Assembly (NCBI RefSeq): GCF_000151315.2
Contig: NW_011887300.1
Coordinates: forward strand, 1,098,373 to 1,162,372
Length of the DNA stretch: 64,000 nucleotides
Direction: 5' to 3'
DNA from: Capsaspora owczarzaki ATCC 30864
Taxonomy: Eukaryota > Opisthokonta > Filasterea
Part shown: in pieces, positions 1 through 15,293 of the stretch
How positions within the stretch are numbered: the first letter of the stretch is position 1
How the letters are laid out: each line of letters starts with the position of its first letter
Made by a program: the position numbers and the translations under genes
The notes under the pieces: generated by a model
Databases searched by the model: none
Seen by the model: only the letters and a program-made list of their open reading frames with translations
Told to the model about the DNA's origin: nothing

Positions 1-1
1 A

Positions 2-178
2 GTTGCACTCGCTTCTGAGTCGTGCAGCAACATGGCAACCACCACAGACCCAGAATTGCGGTCTCGGCGCGTCAATTACTGGCGGATGAAGTCTGTCTTT
101 ACATTTGCCGAGCTGGTGCTCCAGCGCCTGTTTGTCGCGACGTGGAACCGAGCATCTGAGACTGACGACCGCAACTGA
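2..178 (+). CDS. 3' end of an unrecognised gene (partial)
   Basis: An open frame runs in from the left edge and stops at TGA 176-178, giving about 58 C-terminal residues. The end is charged and includes WRMKSVFTFAELVLQRLF, which could be an amphipathic or membrane-proximal helix. An AATAAA signal lies at 200-205, just after the stop, which supports a true gene end rather than a chance frame. The upstream part is outside the window and I recognise no family. It converges on the LRR gene whose minus-strand AATAAA is at 269-274. Confidence 0.4.
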   Translation, partial: VALASESCSNMATTTDPELRSRRVNYWRMKSVFTFAELVLQRLFVATWNRASETDDRN

Positions 179-474
179 ACATGTCGAGACGAAAGAACCA
201 ATAAACCAAACCTAAAACCCCGAAAAAGTGACAAAATGCCATTGCGCCATCGTATTCGCCTCGGCTCGTTTATTCTTGACGTTCATGTTCATACTCGCCG
301 AGCAAAGTGGAACGATGCAGAGAGCTTGGTCGCAGCAACAACAACTTTCGAGTTCATTCACTGAATCACTCGCCCGCTTTTGATCTACTTTGTGTGCTTT
401 GTGCGGATGCCCTAACTTTCGTAGTACGATTTTCAATGTGTTCAGAACAATATGGGTTTTTCCATTCGCATGGT
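179..474. other. Convergent 3' ends, no gene
   Basis: This stretch holds the plus-strand poly(A) signal AATAAA at 200-205 for the partial gene, and the minus-strand signal (TTTATT on plus) at 269-274 for LRR copy A. I see no other coding potential. Confidence 0.5.
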
Positions 475-2005
475 TTATGCATATTGTCTTTCAATATATC
501 CGACATGAAGCGACTCGAATCGCCCACCGCCCGTACACTTGCTGGGTTGAAAGTCAACCTTCCAGCCCTCGCGCATTTGTCGCATGACAGGATGGTTGGC
601 TGGCAGGATTGTCACACGCCTGAGAGTCGAATCGACCAAAGTCGGTTTCGCAGTGCATTCGTATCGAACAGCATCTTGCTCATCTCGGACAATCAATTTA
701 ACAACGCACTGCTCTGAGTCGTTGGCATCGACATGCTTCATGTCAAGAAGCACTTGCATTGCCTGTACACGGATCGAATTCCCCGTGCTGCTCGTTGGCA
801 CAGTGACGCTCAGACTATCAAAATAACAGGCTCGATTGGTGCGCTGCACGCCTTGCCAGTAACACGCTTCGTCCATAATGAGGTCGGCAATCTCAGTCGG
901 CAGTGCCGGTAGAGATGCGAGCTGATTTTCCAACTCCGGTCCGCTGGTCAGCAAGCCAAACACGGTCTGTAGGTCGTCAGCAGTCGCCAATCGTGGAAGC
1001 GAGGAGAGTACAAGAGGGCTACACTGGTTGCCAATGCTGTACCACGAACAAGCAACATAAACGAGTATCAGTCAGCAAGGGCCACTCCATTGGTTGAAAG
1101 CAGGACTTGATAGCCAGCTCTACCGAAGCTCAGTCAGAGTGTGATGGAACTCGCGTGCATCAGCAATCGCTTGAATACCAACTTCGCCAATGAAGTTCCA
1201 TGACAGACTGTCGCTCGATCGGTGAGTAGGATGACGGCGTAGCAAGATATGGCTGACCCTGGTTCAATATCGAAGACGAGCAACCTACTTGAGCCATGCC
1301 AGCGTCTTGTTCACTTTGACCAGTTCTGCGCTCCAGCATCGCTAATCAGATTCTCAGCCAGACTGTCCAGATTCCATCCCTCGGTGAACACTCTGCTCAA
1401 TCACTCACTCATATGCATCGGTCAAAGTGAGATGGGTTACACGACCGTGGTCAGCCCCGTGTTCACTTTGAGTGCCTCAGCAATCGTGCTCGCTCCAGCA
1501 TCGCCAATTTGATTCCGAAACAGACTGTCCATCCCCATCCACCGGTGAGTGCTCTCAACGCGCCCCCCCCCGGTTGAATCACTCACTCACAATCAGTCAC
1601 AGCACTATGCCTTACTTGAGCTGCGTCACTGTCTCGTTCACTTTGAGTGTCTCGGCAATCGCGCGCGCACCAACTTCGCCAATCTGATTCTGCCAAAGAC
1701 TGTTCATCCCTCATCATAAGTATTCTGAATACCCTCTGCTGAAATCACCCACTCCCATGCACGAATCAAAGTACGGTGTTTTACTCGACTTGGGTAATTG
1801 TCATGTTGACTTTAAGTGCCTCAGCAATCGCCTGCGCTCCAGCATCGCCAACCTGTTCCCCATGTCGACTATCCATTTGGTCAAGACACACGTTGTTATA
1901 CTCTGCAATACATTCGATTGCTTCTTACCAGAAATAACGAGGTGTATTCTTGACCTTGTCGTACAACTCGCGCTGGCTCGGCGTCATGTTCTGATACGAC
2001 AGCAT
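475..2005 (-). pseudogene. LRR (ribonuclease-inhibitor type) protein, copy A, probably decayed
   Basis: Exons on the minus strand are 2005-1929, 1868-1785, 1699-1616, 1524-1441, 1362-1289, 1207-1124 and 1036-475. The first gives the family N-terminus MLSYQNMT. Exons 2-6 each hold one RNI-type LRR of the form QIGDAGAxAIAEALKVN, normally 84 nt with phase-2 introns. The exon at 1362-1289 is only 74 nt: it lacks 10 nt present in copy B (24555-24638), so the summed coding length is not a multiple of three and the frame is lost before the C-terminal domain. That domain (about 180 residues, with LPTEIADLIMDEACYW) is itself open to the stop at 475 and is shared with copies B and C. Splicing round the short exon, or an assembly error, could still save it. 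Function unknown. Confidence 0.75.
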
Positions 2006-2097
2006 TCGGAACTTGTCGAGTCAAAAACAACTGCCAACTGTGAACCTAAAAGTAGCTAAACGCCACAAAGACCCATTTTCGCCTCGGCTCTTTCCAG
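475..2097 (-). repeat. Left arm of an inverted segmental duplication
   Basis: This arm, read on the minus strand, matches 23517-25423 on the plus strand over LRR exons, introns, the C-terminal domain and about 90 bp upstream of the start codon. The upstream match includes the block TGGAAAGAGCCGAGGCGAAA and TTTAGCTACTTTTAGGTTC. Copy B has two extra LRR exons. The unrelated DNA between the arms is about 21.4 kb. Confidence 0.85.
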
Positions 2098-2587
2098 ATA
2101 CACACCCGGTAGTCATACTCATCGATGGCGGTGTCGTTTGGGCAAAATGCCAGGTTGTACCCGGATTTTTCGTGTGGAAGCACGAAGAGTTGTCCTCTGT
2201 TACCCTCAGACCCGTATTCACCAGGCCGATCGCTCAATATACTAGCTCACGGGCTTGTAGGGCTTTATCGGAGTCAGCGAGGTCCACAAGGAGCGCGCGT
2301 TTTGCATGCTGAAGGTTCTCGACAACGGTCGGTCTGTGGCACAGCAAGCCTGTGAAGTACTCTCGATCCCTGCTTGCACTTGCACACAACTCAACGATGA
2401 ACACGCGCAGTCCGTCATACTTGATGTGCCCGTCGTTTTGGTTGTTTGACAGCATCTCTCAGTCGTTATTCTACTTCTCATTGAGGACCTTGCTTGAATT
2501 TCGATTGATCAACTCTTTGGCGTTGTTTTGTGCTTTGTGTTTTGTGTTTTGTGCGTGTTTGGCATTCTTCCCATTTTTGTCTCTCAC
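2098..2587. other. Divergent intergenic region
   Basis: This lies between copy A (leftward) and the ZIP gene (rightward). It presumably holds both promoters. No TATA box or other element stands out and no coding exon could be supported. Confidence 0.4.
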
Positions 2588-3868
2588 ATGCTCAGACGCT
2601 CAGCCGAGCAACCCGATTCGTCACGCCGGGGCATCCGCCCTTCGCTGTGCCTCGTCATCGCCATCGCCATCGCCATGGCCATCCTCATCGACACACTCAC
2701 AGCATGCGTGCTACCAGCGCACGGGCTCGCACTCGCCAGGGAAGAGCTGCCCGACGCTAACCTCGCGGCCCAAGCACAACAAGCCCTGGCCCAAGCAGAC
2801 CAACTCGAGGTCCCAGATCCCATGCAACGACAGAGACTGGATCCGATGATGGATTCCTACGATCCTGCTGCTGCTGGTGGTGGTGGTGGTGGTGGTGATC
2901 CAGGTGCCGAGCGTAATCCAATCCCAGCCAACGATGCACCTCGTCAAGGAGCCCCCAAATCGCAAGGCAAGGGCAAAGACGAGCCCATCAACAAGCTCAT
3001 CATGGATCAAGGAACGTCGTACACTGCTGCGATGGTCCTCACGCTCGTGTCGGGACTGAGCACTGGTCTTGGCGGAGTGGTTGTGGTCTGCCTGGGCGAG
3101 CCGACGCGCAGCACCATGGGCTTCCTGGAAGGCATCGCTGCAGGTGTCATGATCTACCTGAGCGTGTTTGACTTGCTATTCCCGTCGGTGGAGCTGATCG
3201 GGTTGCTCCACGCATTTTACTCGTTCGTTTGCGGCTGCGTCGGCTTTGGCGTTCTGTCCGCCATCCTCGAAGCGCCGATTCGTGTCGTGTCAAAGATCTT
3301 CCGAAGTAGCTTTGGGGCAAGCCAAGGAGCCCTCACGGCAGGCACCGGCTCGTTCACCGTCGCCGCGAACGTGGATCCCGCCACGCTTCGCACGGCCATC
3401 ATGACGGCCGCAGTTGTCTCGCTGCACAACATGCCAGAGGGCGCCATCCTGCTCATCTCTACCCTGCGAGGGCTACGCCTGGGCTTTGTTCTCGCCGTGT
3501 CTTTGGCCCTGCACAATGTTCCAGAGGGAATGTCCATTGCAGCGCCCATTTATGCCGCCACGAAAAGCGTTCCCTGGAGCTTGGTGCTGCCCGTCGTGTC
3601 CGGACTGTTTGAACCACTCGGCGCGCTGGTCGCGAGTCTACTCTTGCAAATGTTCTCCACGGGACTCAGTTTGCAATATTTGCTGGCCGGCGTTGGCGGA
3701 ATCATGTTTGTCCTTTCTGTCGTTGAACTCGGTCCGCTTGCCGTCCGCCACATTGGGCAAAAGCGGCTCGCTCTGGCGAGCATCATCATTGGTATGCTTC
3801 TTTGTGCAATTCTTGTTCGACTGACCGAGGCTCTTCTCGAGTACAATGGAATCCAAGAAAACCCATAA
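2588..3868 (+). CDS. ZIP-family divalent metal transporter
   Basis: A single-exon membrane protein of 426 residues from ATG 2588; an in-frame ATG at 2528 would add a hydrophobic 20-residue leader, but 2588 starts a charged segment followed by a clear hydrophobic helix and looks better. The N-terminal third is low complexity with a poly-Gly run near 2875-2900. The rest has about eight TM helices. The two family signatures are present: HNMPEG (about 3424-3441) in TM4 and HNVPEG (about 3511-3528) in TM5. These are the metal-site motifs of the ZupT/GufA/SLC39A11-like ZIP branch, which moves Zn2+ or related ions into the cytosol. The exact ion and membrane cannot be read from sequence. It is flanked by divergent copy A and the convergent ABC transporter. 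Confidence 0.9.
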   Translation: MLRRSAEQPDSSRRGIRPSLCLVIAIAIAMAILIDTLTACVLPAHGLALAREELPDANLAAQAQQALAQADQLEVPDPMQRQRLDPMMDSYDPAAAGGGGGGGDPGAERNPIPANDAPRQGAPKSQGKGKDEPINKLIMDQGTSYTAAMVLTLVSGLSTGLGGVVVVCLGEPTRSTMGFLEGIAAGVMIYLSVFDLLFPSVELIGLLHAFYSFVCGCVGFGVLSAILEAPIRVVSKIFRSSFGASQGALTAGTGSFTVAANVDPATLRTAIMTAAVVSLHNMPEGAILLISTLRGLRLGFVLAVSLALHNVPEGMSIAAPIYAATKSVPWSLVLPVVSGLFEPLGALVASLLLQMFSTGLSLQYLLAGVGGIMFVLSVVELGPLAVRHIGQKRLALASIIIGMLLCAILVRLTEALLEYNGIQENP

Positions 3869-4108
3869 CTCTCTGTTTTTGTTGCGTTTGTTGTTGTTCT
3901 TGTTGTCATTTTATTCATGTGGACGATGTATCCGTTGATATTTTTTTAACAAATGAAAAGTATATTAAGACATTGAGTATGTTACAAGCAGCGAACAGCA
4001 TTGGGAGATTAAGAGATGAGTGATGGAAGATGGTGGGAACGTCGTTTTTTTTTTTTTTGTTTGTTTGTTTTTTCCTCGTGAGACAGATGCCGCAAAACCC
4101 TTGATAGG

Positions 4109-10061
<5,953 letters not shown>

Positions 10062-10534
10062 TCTCTGAGCAAGGAGCAAAATGGACTGAGCCGCTGAGCG
10101 CTCTGAGCTGCTGAGAACCAAAGCTTGGAAAAACACAAAACAAAGAAAAGATTCAACATTGGACAACCAAATTTGTGCAGTCTTTTATTATTATTGTTAT
10201 CATTTTCTCAGACGCGATTGTTACTGTAAATGGCAAGTCGCTCAGCAGAAGGCGTGCCCGGGCAGCAAGGGCAGCCAATCCATCCGACCGCCATGACTGC
10301 TATTCCGACTGGTGCTAGTCCAGCTGCTGCTGGCATGAATCTGGGTGGCGCTGTAGCGGCTGGAGGACTGCAGCGAGTTCCAATGCAACCTGCTCCTACT
10401 ACTACTACTGCTGCTGCTGCTGCTCCTGTGCTGCTCCTGTGCTGCCAGTTGGACCACTCTCACTCACGCCGCACGCAGGGTCGCCCGCTGCGATGGCCGC
10501 GGCGCTCGCTGCTGGGACGGCTCGCCGCTGTATC

Positions 10535-10585
10535 AAGCTCAAGCTCAAGCTCAAGCTCAGGCTCAAGCTCAGGCTCAAGCTCAGC
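10535..10585 (+). repeat. Hexanucleotide repeat (CAAGCT-like)
   Basis: About eight imperfect copies of CAAGCT/CAGGCT. In the MED22 frame it encodes alternating Ala-Gln immediately before the conserved core; in the other frames it gives Lys-Leu or Ser-rich strings. Length variation here would keep frame. Confidence 0.8.
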
Positions 10586-10626
10586 CAGCAGGAAGTGCAA
10601 GTGATGCCGCTGCCGTCGCTGTCGGA

Positions 10627-11393
10627 ATGTCGTCCACACGAACCAAGGCCGAAATCAAGCTGGTGCAGCTGGCCAAGCTCGAGGCAAAGCTCAAGGGCAG
10701 CCTGGACGAGTCCGTCCGACAAATAACGGAAAGCTTCATGGCGATCGTGCGCAACGCCAAGGTCCAGGCCGACGCCAACATGGCAGACACAACCATTGTC
10801 ATCAAGGATGAATTTGAGCTGCAACTGCGGACGACAAGCATGGTACGGGCTGGCTAGTTTTGAAACTTGTTTGCTTCGTTTTGGTTTGTGTTTCGTTTTG
10901 GTTTTGCTTCGGCCGCTCGGCTCGGCGTGAATGACAGTTGATGGCGTTGAGTCGAGTGTCGAACAGACAAGCTGGTGCTGGTGCTGCTTGCGAGCTTTTG
11001 GGCTGAATCGAGTGCAGCGTGAGCGAAGTGGTTGCGCTTACTCACTCTTTGGAACCTTCTCGTTCAGATCCGAGGCTATGAAACGCTGCTCAGAATGATT
11101 GCGGAATTGAAAGACACCCTGCTGCTCAATGATTTCGAAAAGCTCAACGCAACAGTGGCAGAGAAAGTGCTCGACTATCGACAGCGGTAAACGAACAAAA
11201 ACAAAGCACACTTTTTGGATGGTCGACTCTTGCGTCACATGTGCGAGTTGTCTCACATTCCCATCGTTTGATACTACGTAGGGAAATGCATCTCGATGCT
11301 GCGACGGCGTTGTGGCGCGACGAGTGCAGAATCGCTCTCGGTCAACTGGAAGATGTTTATTTTAGCTCACGATTCCGGTTCACTGAAGCATGA
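10627..11393 (+). CDS. MED22: Mediator complex subunit 22
   Basis: Exons 10627-10842, 11068-11186 and 11282-11393 give 148 residues. Recognised by similarity to MED22/Srb6 over its length: ESFMAIVRNAKVQ matches the animal TEIIKTAKI block, the LLRMIAELKDTLLLNDF segment matches the MKLVSDLKQFLILNDF block, and the C-terminus has LEDVYFSSRF. MED22 is a helical subunit of the Mediator head module and links activators to RNA polymerase II. The frame stays open upstream through an Ala-Gln repeat (about 10535-10585), and a separate frame starts at ATG 10230, so a longer low-complexity N-terminus is possible; an 11-bp tandem repeat near 10420-10441 complicates it. I chose the ATG just before the conserved core. 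Confidence 0.85.
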
Positions 11394-11586
11394 TGGTGAT
11401 CGAGGAGGTGATGCACATGAAAAAAAACAAAATAGGCTGTATTGTACAATAATTTCAATGAAAACAAAAGGACTCTCTGCTCTCGGTCTGCAGTGTGTTG
11501 TTGCTTCTGTTGTTCCATGAAATCGCGCAGTTTCGCAGGACTGGCTCAGTCTGCAATGAAAAAGCAAAACGCTCGGCAGACTGCAG

Positions 11587-12220
11587 TTACTTTTTGCCAG
11601 AGGCGGCAGCGGCGGCTGCTGGTTGGAGCTGCGAAAGGTTGATTTGTCGGTTGGATTGGACAATCGAACGGGCGAGATCGCGAGCGTTGAACGGCGCTGG
11701 CACTGGTGTGGGTGCAGCGACATCCCGCAAGTGGTCCTGAGCAAACGAATAGCGACCAGACTTGAGAATCACAGCTTTGGACTCGTGCCGTTGGACGAGC
11801 CAGTCGTTTGTGGCTGCGCGAGGAATGCGCGCCTCCTCTTTTGACGCCAAAGTGTGCTTGACGGACTGAGCGGCAAGCTCTCCTCGGCCGTACAACCGTT
11901 GACCTGCCAGGGTTTTGTTGTTTCGATTCCATTGTTGATTCACTGTAAGCCGCTGGAAACACAAAAGCGACCAACATCAGAAACGGCGAACAGGAAACGT
12001 TACCAAAAAGTGTCTTGTATCCAAACGGGATAATCTTGAACTCGCCCTATACATTGTTACATTGTTATTAAATCCATGCCAAATCGTACACACATTGGAA
12101 AAACCATAGTGAGTGAGCGGGAAGTGATCGCAATGACGGAAATCGAGCGATCTCGAGGATTTTCTCCAATGCCAATGCAAATGCAATGGGAACTGAGCAG
12201 AGAGCCGTCGACCCGTCCTT

Positions 12221-12257
<37 letters not shown>

Positions 12258-12554
12258 GAGCAAAACAAGAAAACAATCCAATCTAAAAAAATCCACTTGC
12301 ATTCTCGCCGGTCTTGAGTGACCGTCCAGAACGACGGCTTGACTGCAGCATCGTGGTCCCAATGCGACCGCACAAAGCGCATCCCGACGCCGTACTGCAG
12401 CATCGTGGTCCCAATGCGACCGCACAAAGCGCATCCCGACGCCGTAGTTTGGCAGCCGCGCGAGCATCGGCCAGGCGCAGGCCAGACTCTGAGGCGGCGG
12501 CGGTGGCTGGAGCTGCATTGGCGTCGTCCGAGGTCGCTGCTGCTGCTGCTGCAT
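11587..12554 (-). CDS. Unrecognised small protein, three-exon model
   Basis: A last exon at 11952-11587 is clear (ORF ending in SQLQPAAAAAASGKK, preceded by a good acceptor). A 43-nt middle exon at 12046-12004 fits between GT-AG sites and keeps frame. The first exon lies in 12554 to about 12290 and encodes a Gln/Pro-rich start and then RLPNYGVGMRFVRSHW and KPSFWTVTQ. A GVG-R-W-TVT pattern recalls mitochondrial ribosomal protein mS34, but the match is weak and I do not assign it. A 52-bp tandem duplication (12343-12446) falls inside the first exon and breaks the frame between those two strings, so the gene is damaged, or the duplication is an assembly artefact, or splicing removes one copy. 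Confidence 0.4.
12343..12446. repeat. Perfect 52-bp tandem duplication
   Basis: Two identical 52-bp units, 12343-12394 and 12395-12446, abut exactly. 52 is not a multiple of three, and the unit lies in what reads as conserved coding sequence (GVGMRFVRSHW) on the minus strand. Confidence 0.95.
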
Positions 12555-12690
12555 CGCCGCCTCGCAACGCCGCGCGGCTGCTGGCACCGGCACTCAATGC
12601 GACAGACACCATGGCTGCGGCGGCAGTGGTGGAGGCCGCGGTGGCCGCTGCGGGCGACGCTTTGAACAAGGCAACACGCGAGAGCAGCAT

Positions 12691-13914
12691 GTTTGAACAA
12701 AAACCAAAAAAAAAAAAAAAAAAATGAGTGGATTTTTCATTGGCAATGCACGGCCAGCCAAAGTCAGGACACGAAAGCTCACCCGCACCGATTGCCACCA
12801 AAACTCCAGAGCCGACTCTAAAATTCACGCTGATTCCAAAGAAATTGGTCGTTTGGCGGGAAAATACCGGGGAAGGGGGTGAGGCATGGTTGATGGTTTC
12901 ACGTCGGGTCGATGGAGGCTGCGCGGCAACCTCAAAGCACATGCTCGCAGCGCAGAAGGCAGAAATTCATCCATGCAGTCCCAGTGTGCAAAACGCACAC
13001 TGAAGGGAGGTCGTGTGCACGCGCAACGAGTGCGCACTCTCAGCCCCCGACCACATTTCGCCCGATGCCATGCCCTTCTCTCGGTCTTTTCGTCCTGCGC
13101 TACCGACAAAATTGCTCAAACATGAGAACTTGCTCCAGCGCCCAACATGCGGAGGGGTCGGGAGACGCGCCTCCAAAGTCAGCTCCAGCTCGCACATGGA
13201 TGGAAAAAAAACCGCGAACTCAAATTTTGGCGGGAAAAGCCAAATAAGGCGAAGTTTCCCTGTCAAAAGTTCAAATTTAAACTTTATTATTTTTTATTTT
13301 ATTTTTTTTATTTTTTGAAATTGAACGCGTGCGAGTTTTTGTGTCCAGCTTTTTTTTCCTCGCTGTCACACGGCCGCCGGGGTTTGTGCGCTGTCGTGCT
13401 CCGTGTGCCTTCGTTGTGCAGCATGCATCAATGAGCGTGGTTTTGGTGGGAGAGGGGAGCGAGGGGAAACGAGTGAGGAGCAGGAACGGGGGAGAAAGGG
13501 TGCGGTGGCTTTTTTTGTTTGAAATCGAAGCGCATCAAGGTCACTCTGAGATGTCCAATGAATCAGGCCAGCAGCATTGACACGCGCTTTCCCCTGTGAA
13601 CAATGAATGTTGGCACGATATTCAGCATCGCCGAACGCACAGGGTTGAAGGGCCCAGGAGCCCGAATGGTGGTCGCGGCACTCGATTTTTCAAAAAGTCA
13701 TTGGCGGCGACATTGATTTGATCTCAGCATTGAGCAGCCATCGGCTGAGATCACATGCCATGCGGCCAGTCCATTCCTCCGAGTGATGAAATCAGCGCCT
13801 TCCTCGTGCTTCTTTGTGCGATTTTCTTCGCTCTGTCTGTCTGTTTTCGCCACACACGCAGCTCCACGATTCAAAAAAAAAAAAAAAAATCAACGCACCT
13901 TGGAAAATCCCCAC

Positions 13915-13950
<36 letters not shown>

Positions 13951-14395
13951 TTTTTTTGATTTTCTTGTGGTCTTACTTTTGCTTTCCGCCTGTCGACGCG
14001 CACTGAGGCTCTTGTCGCATTTGGACCAGCCCAAGCTATCGCTCAACTGCTTCAGGTACATGCTTCTGCCCTAACGCCAATCCCATCAGACCTCTGCGAG
14101 CCTGCTGCATTTTCGCTTGACCCCCTTTCTTCCCTCTCGATGACGATTTTTTTTTTCAAGTCCTTTTTTTTTTTTTTTCAAAAAGTGCCTTGGCTGCATT
14201 TGAGTGCGCTTGCGCTCTGTGGGCGCGCTGGCCGGGCCCCGCTGCGGTATCAGCCGTGTAGCAGACCCTTGCAGCTCACTGCTGGCCAAAGTGAGGGCCC
14301 GAGCGACGCGCCGTTCTCGGTCGATGCCGCTTCTCGTCTGCCTTTCCGCCGTCTTTTTTGTTTCAAATTGAATGGCAAAAATCGTGTTTCCTTTT

Positions 14396-14427
<32 letters not shown>

Positions 14428-15293
14428 TTTTGAACAGTCGTGTCTCTCTTTCTTCGGCCTTTTTCATTTTCTGCTCTCCGTGCCATCCTGCGATTCCGCC
14501 ATCGCCTGGCTGGCGCATGCAGTGTGTACGATGCTTCACTGCACCCTCCACTGCCCTTCGTCAAATCTGAAAGTGCTTGTGCTGGGCGCCACTCGCACCG
14601 GGGCGCAGCCGGGTCTCTCGTTCGTGAATTTTGTTTGATTTTTTTTTTTTTTTTTGGCACGCTTCCTTTTGCTTTTTGAGCTTTGAACGCCAATGCAAAT
14701 CCCTATTTCATATTTTTATTTTATTTTCAATTTTTTGATTTTCACTTTTTTTTTTCTTTTTTTTGAATCAATGGCTTTTCCAGCCAACATTTGAAAAAAA
14801 AAAATCCTTTTCTTTTCTTTTCTTTTATCTTGTTTTCAAAAACCTCAAAAACAAAGGGAAAAAAAAAACCACGTTCAAATTTTTGAAAAAACGTGAAAAA
14901 AAGCAAGTTGAAAAAGTGCTGCGAAAGAAGAACAAACAAGTTGGACAGCGAAAAACACACACGGCAGGAAAGCAGGCGAAAAAGTGATCTGAGCAAGGAA
15001 GGGATGGGGAAACGCGGGGGGGAGAGAAAAATGGTTCGCCTTTTATGGTGCTTTTTGCACATTTTGACAAGTCCTCAATCACTTTGACCTGAACAAAGTT
15101 GAATGAATGGTGCAATGCCTCTTGTCGTTGATTGTACAATGTCTCAATGTGTTTTGCTGCTCTTTTGTTCTTGTTGGCAGATTTCGTGCTGAAAGGTCCA
15201 CTTTTTGCGCCATCCTCCACGTTTCGACCCACTTCCCCTCACCCTCGTTTCTTTTGGAGCAGCTGGAAAAACCAATTGCAGGCAACTGCAGAC
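12691..15293. other. Intergenic region rich in poly-T tracts
   Basis: Some 2.6 kb with no supportable gene. It contains many homopolymer runs: A near 12707-12724 and 13874-13889, T near 13918-13943, 14159-14178, 14391-14431 and 14640-14656. A (CT)n run at about 12223-12252 lies just downstream in the neighbouring gene's intron. The last 160 bp, with an acceptor-like TTGGCAG at about 15180, may be a 5' UTR intron of LIN9. Confidence 0.55.

Noticed and set aside
15132-15293. LIN9 start at 15132
   Set aside because: The extra 54 residues are Phe/Leu/Pro-rich with no match to LIN9, and an acceptor-like TTGGCAG near 15180 suggests a 5' UTR intron; ATG 15294 directly precedes the SANT domain.
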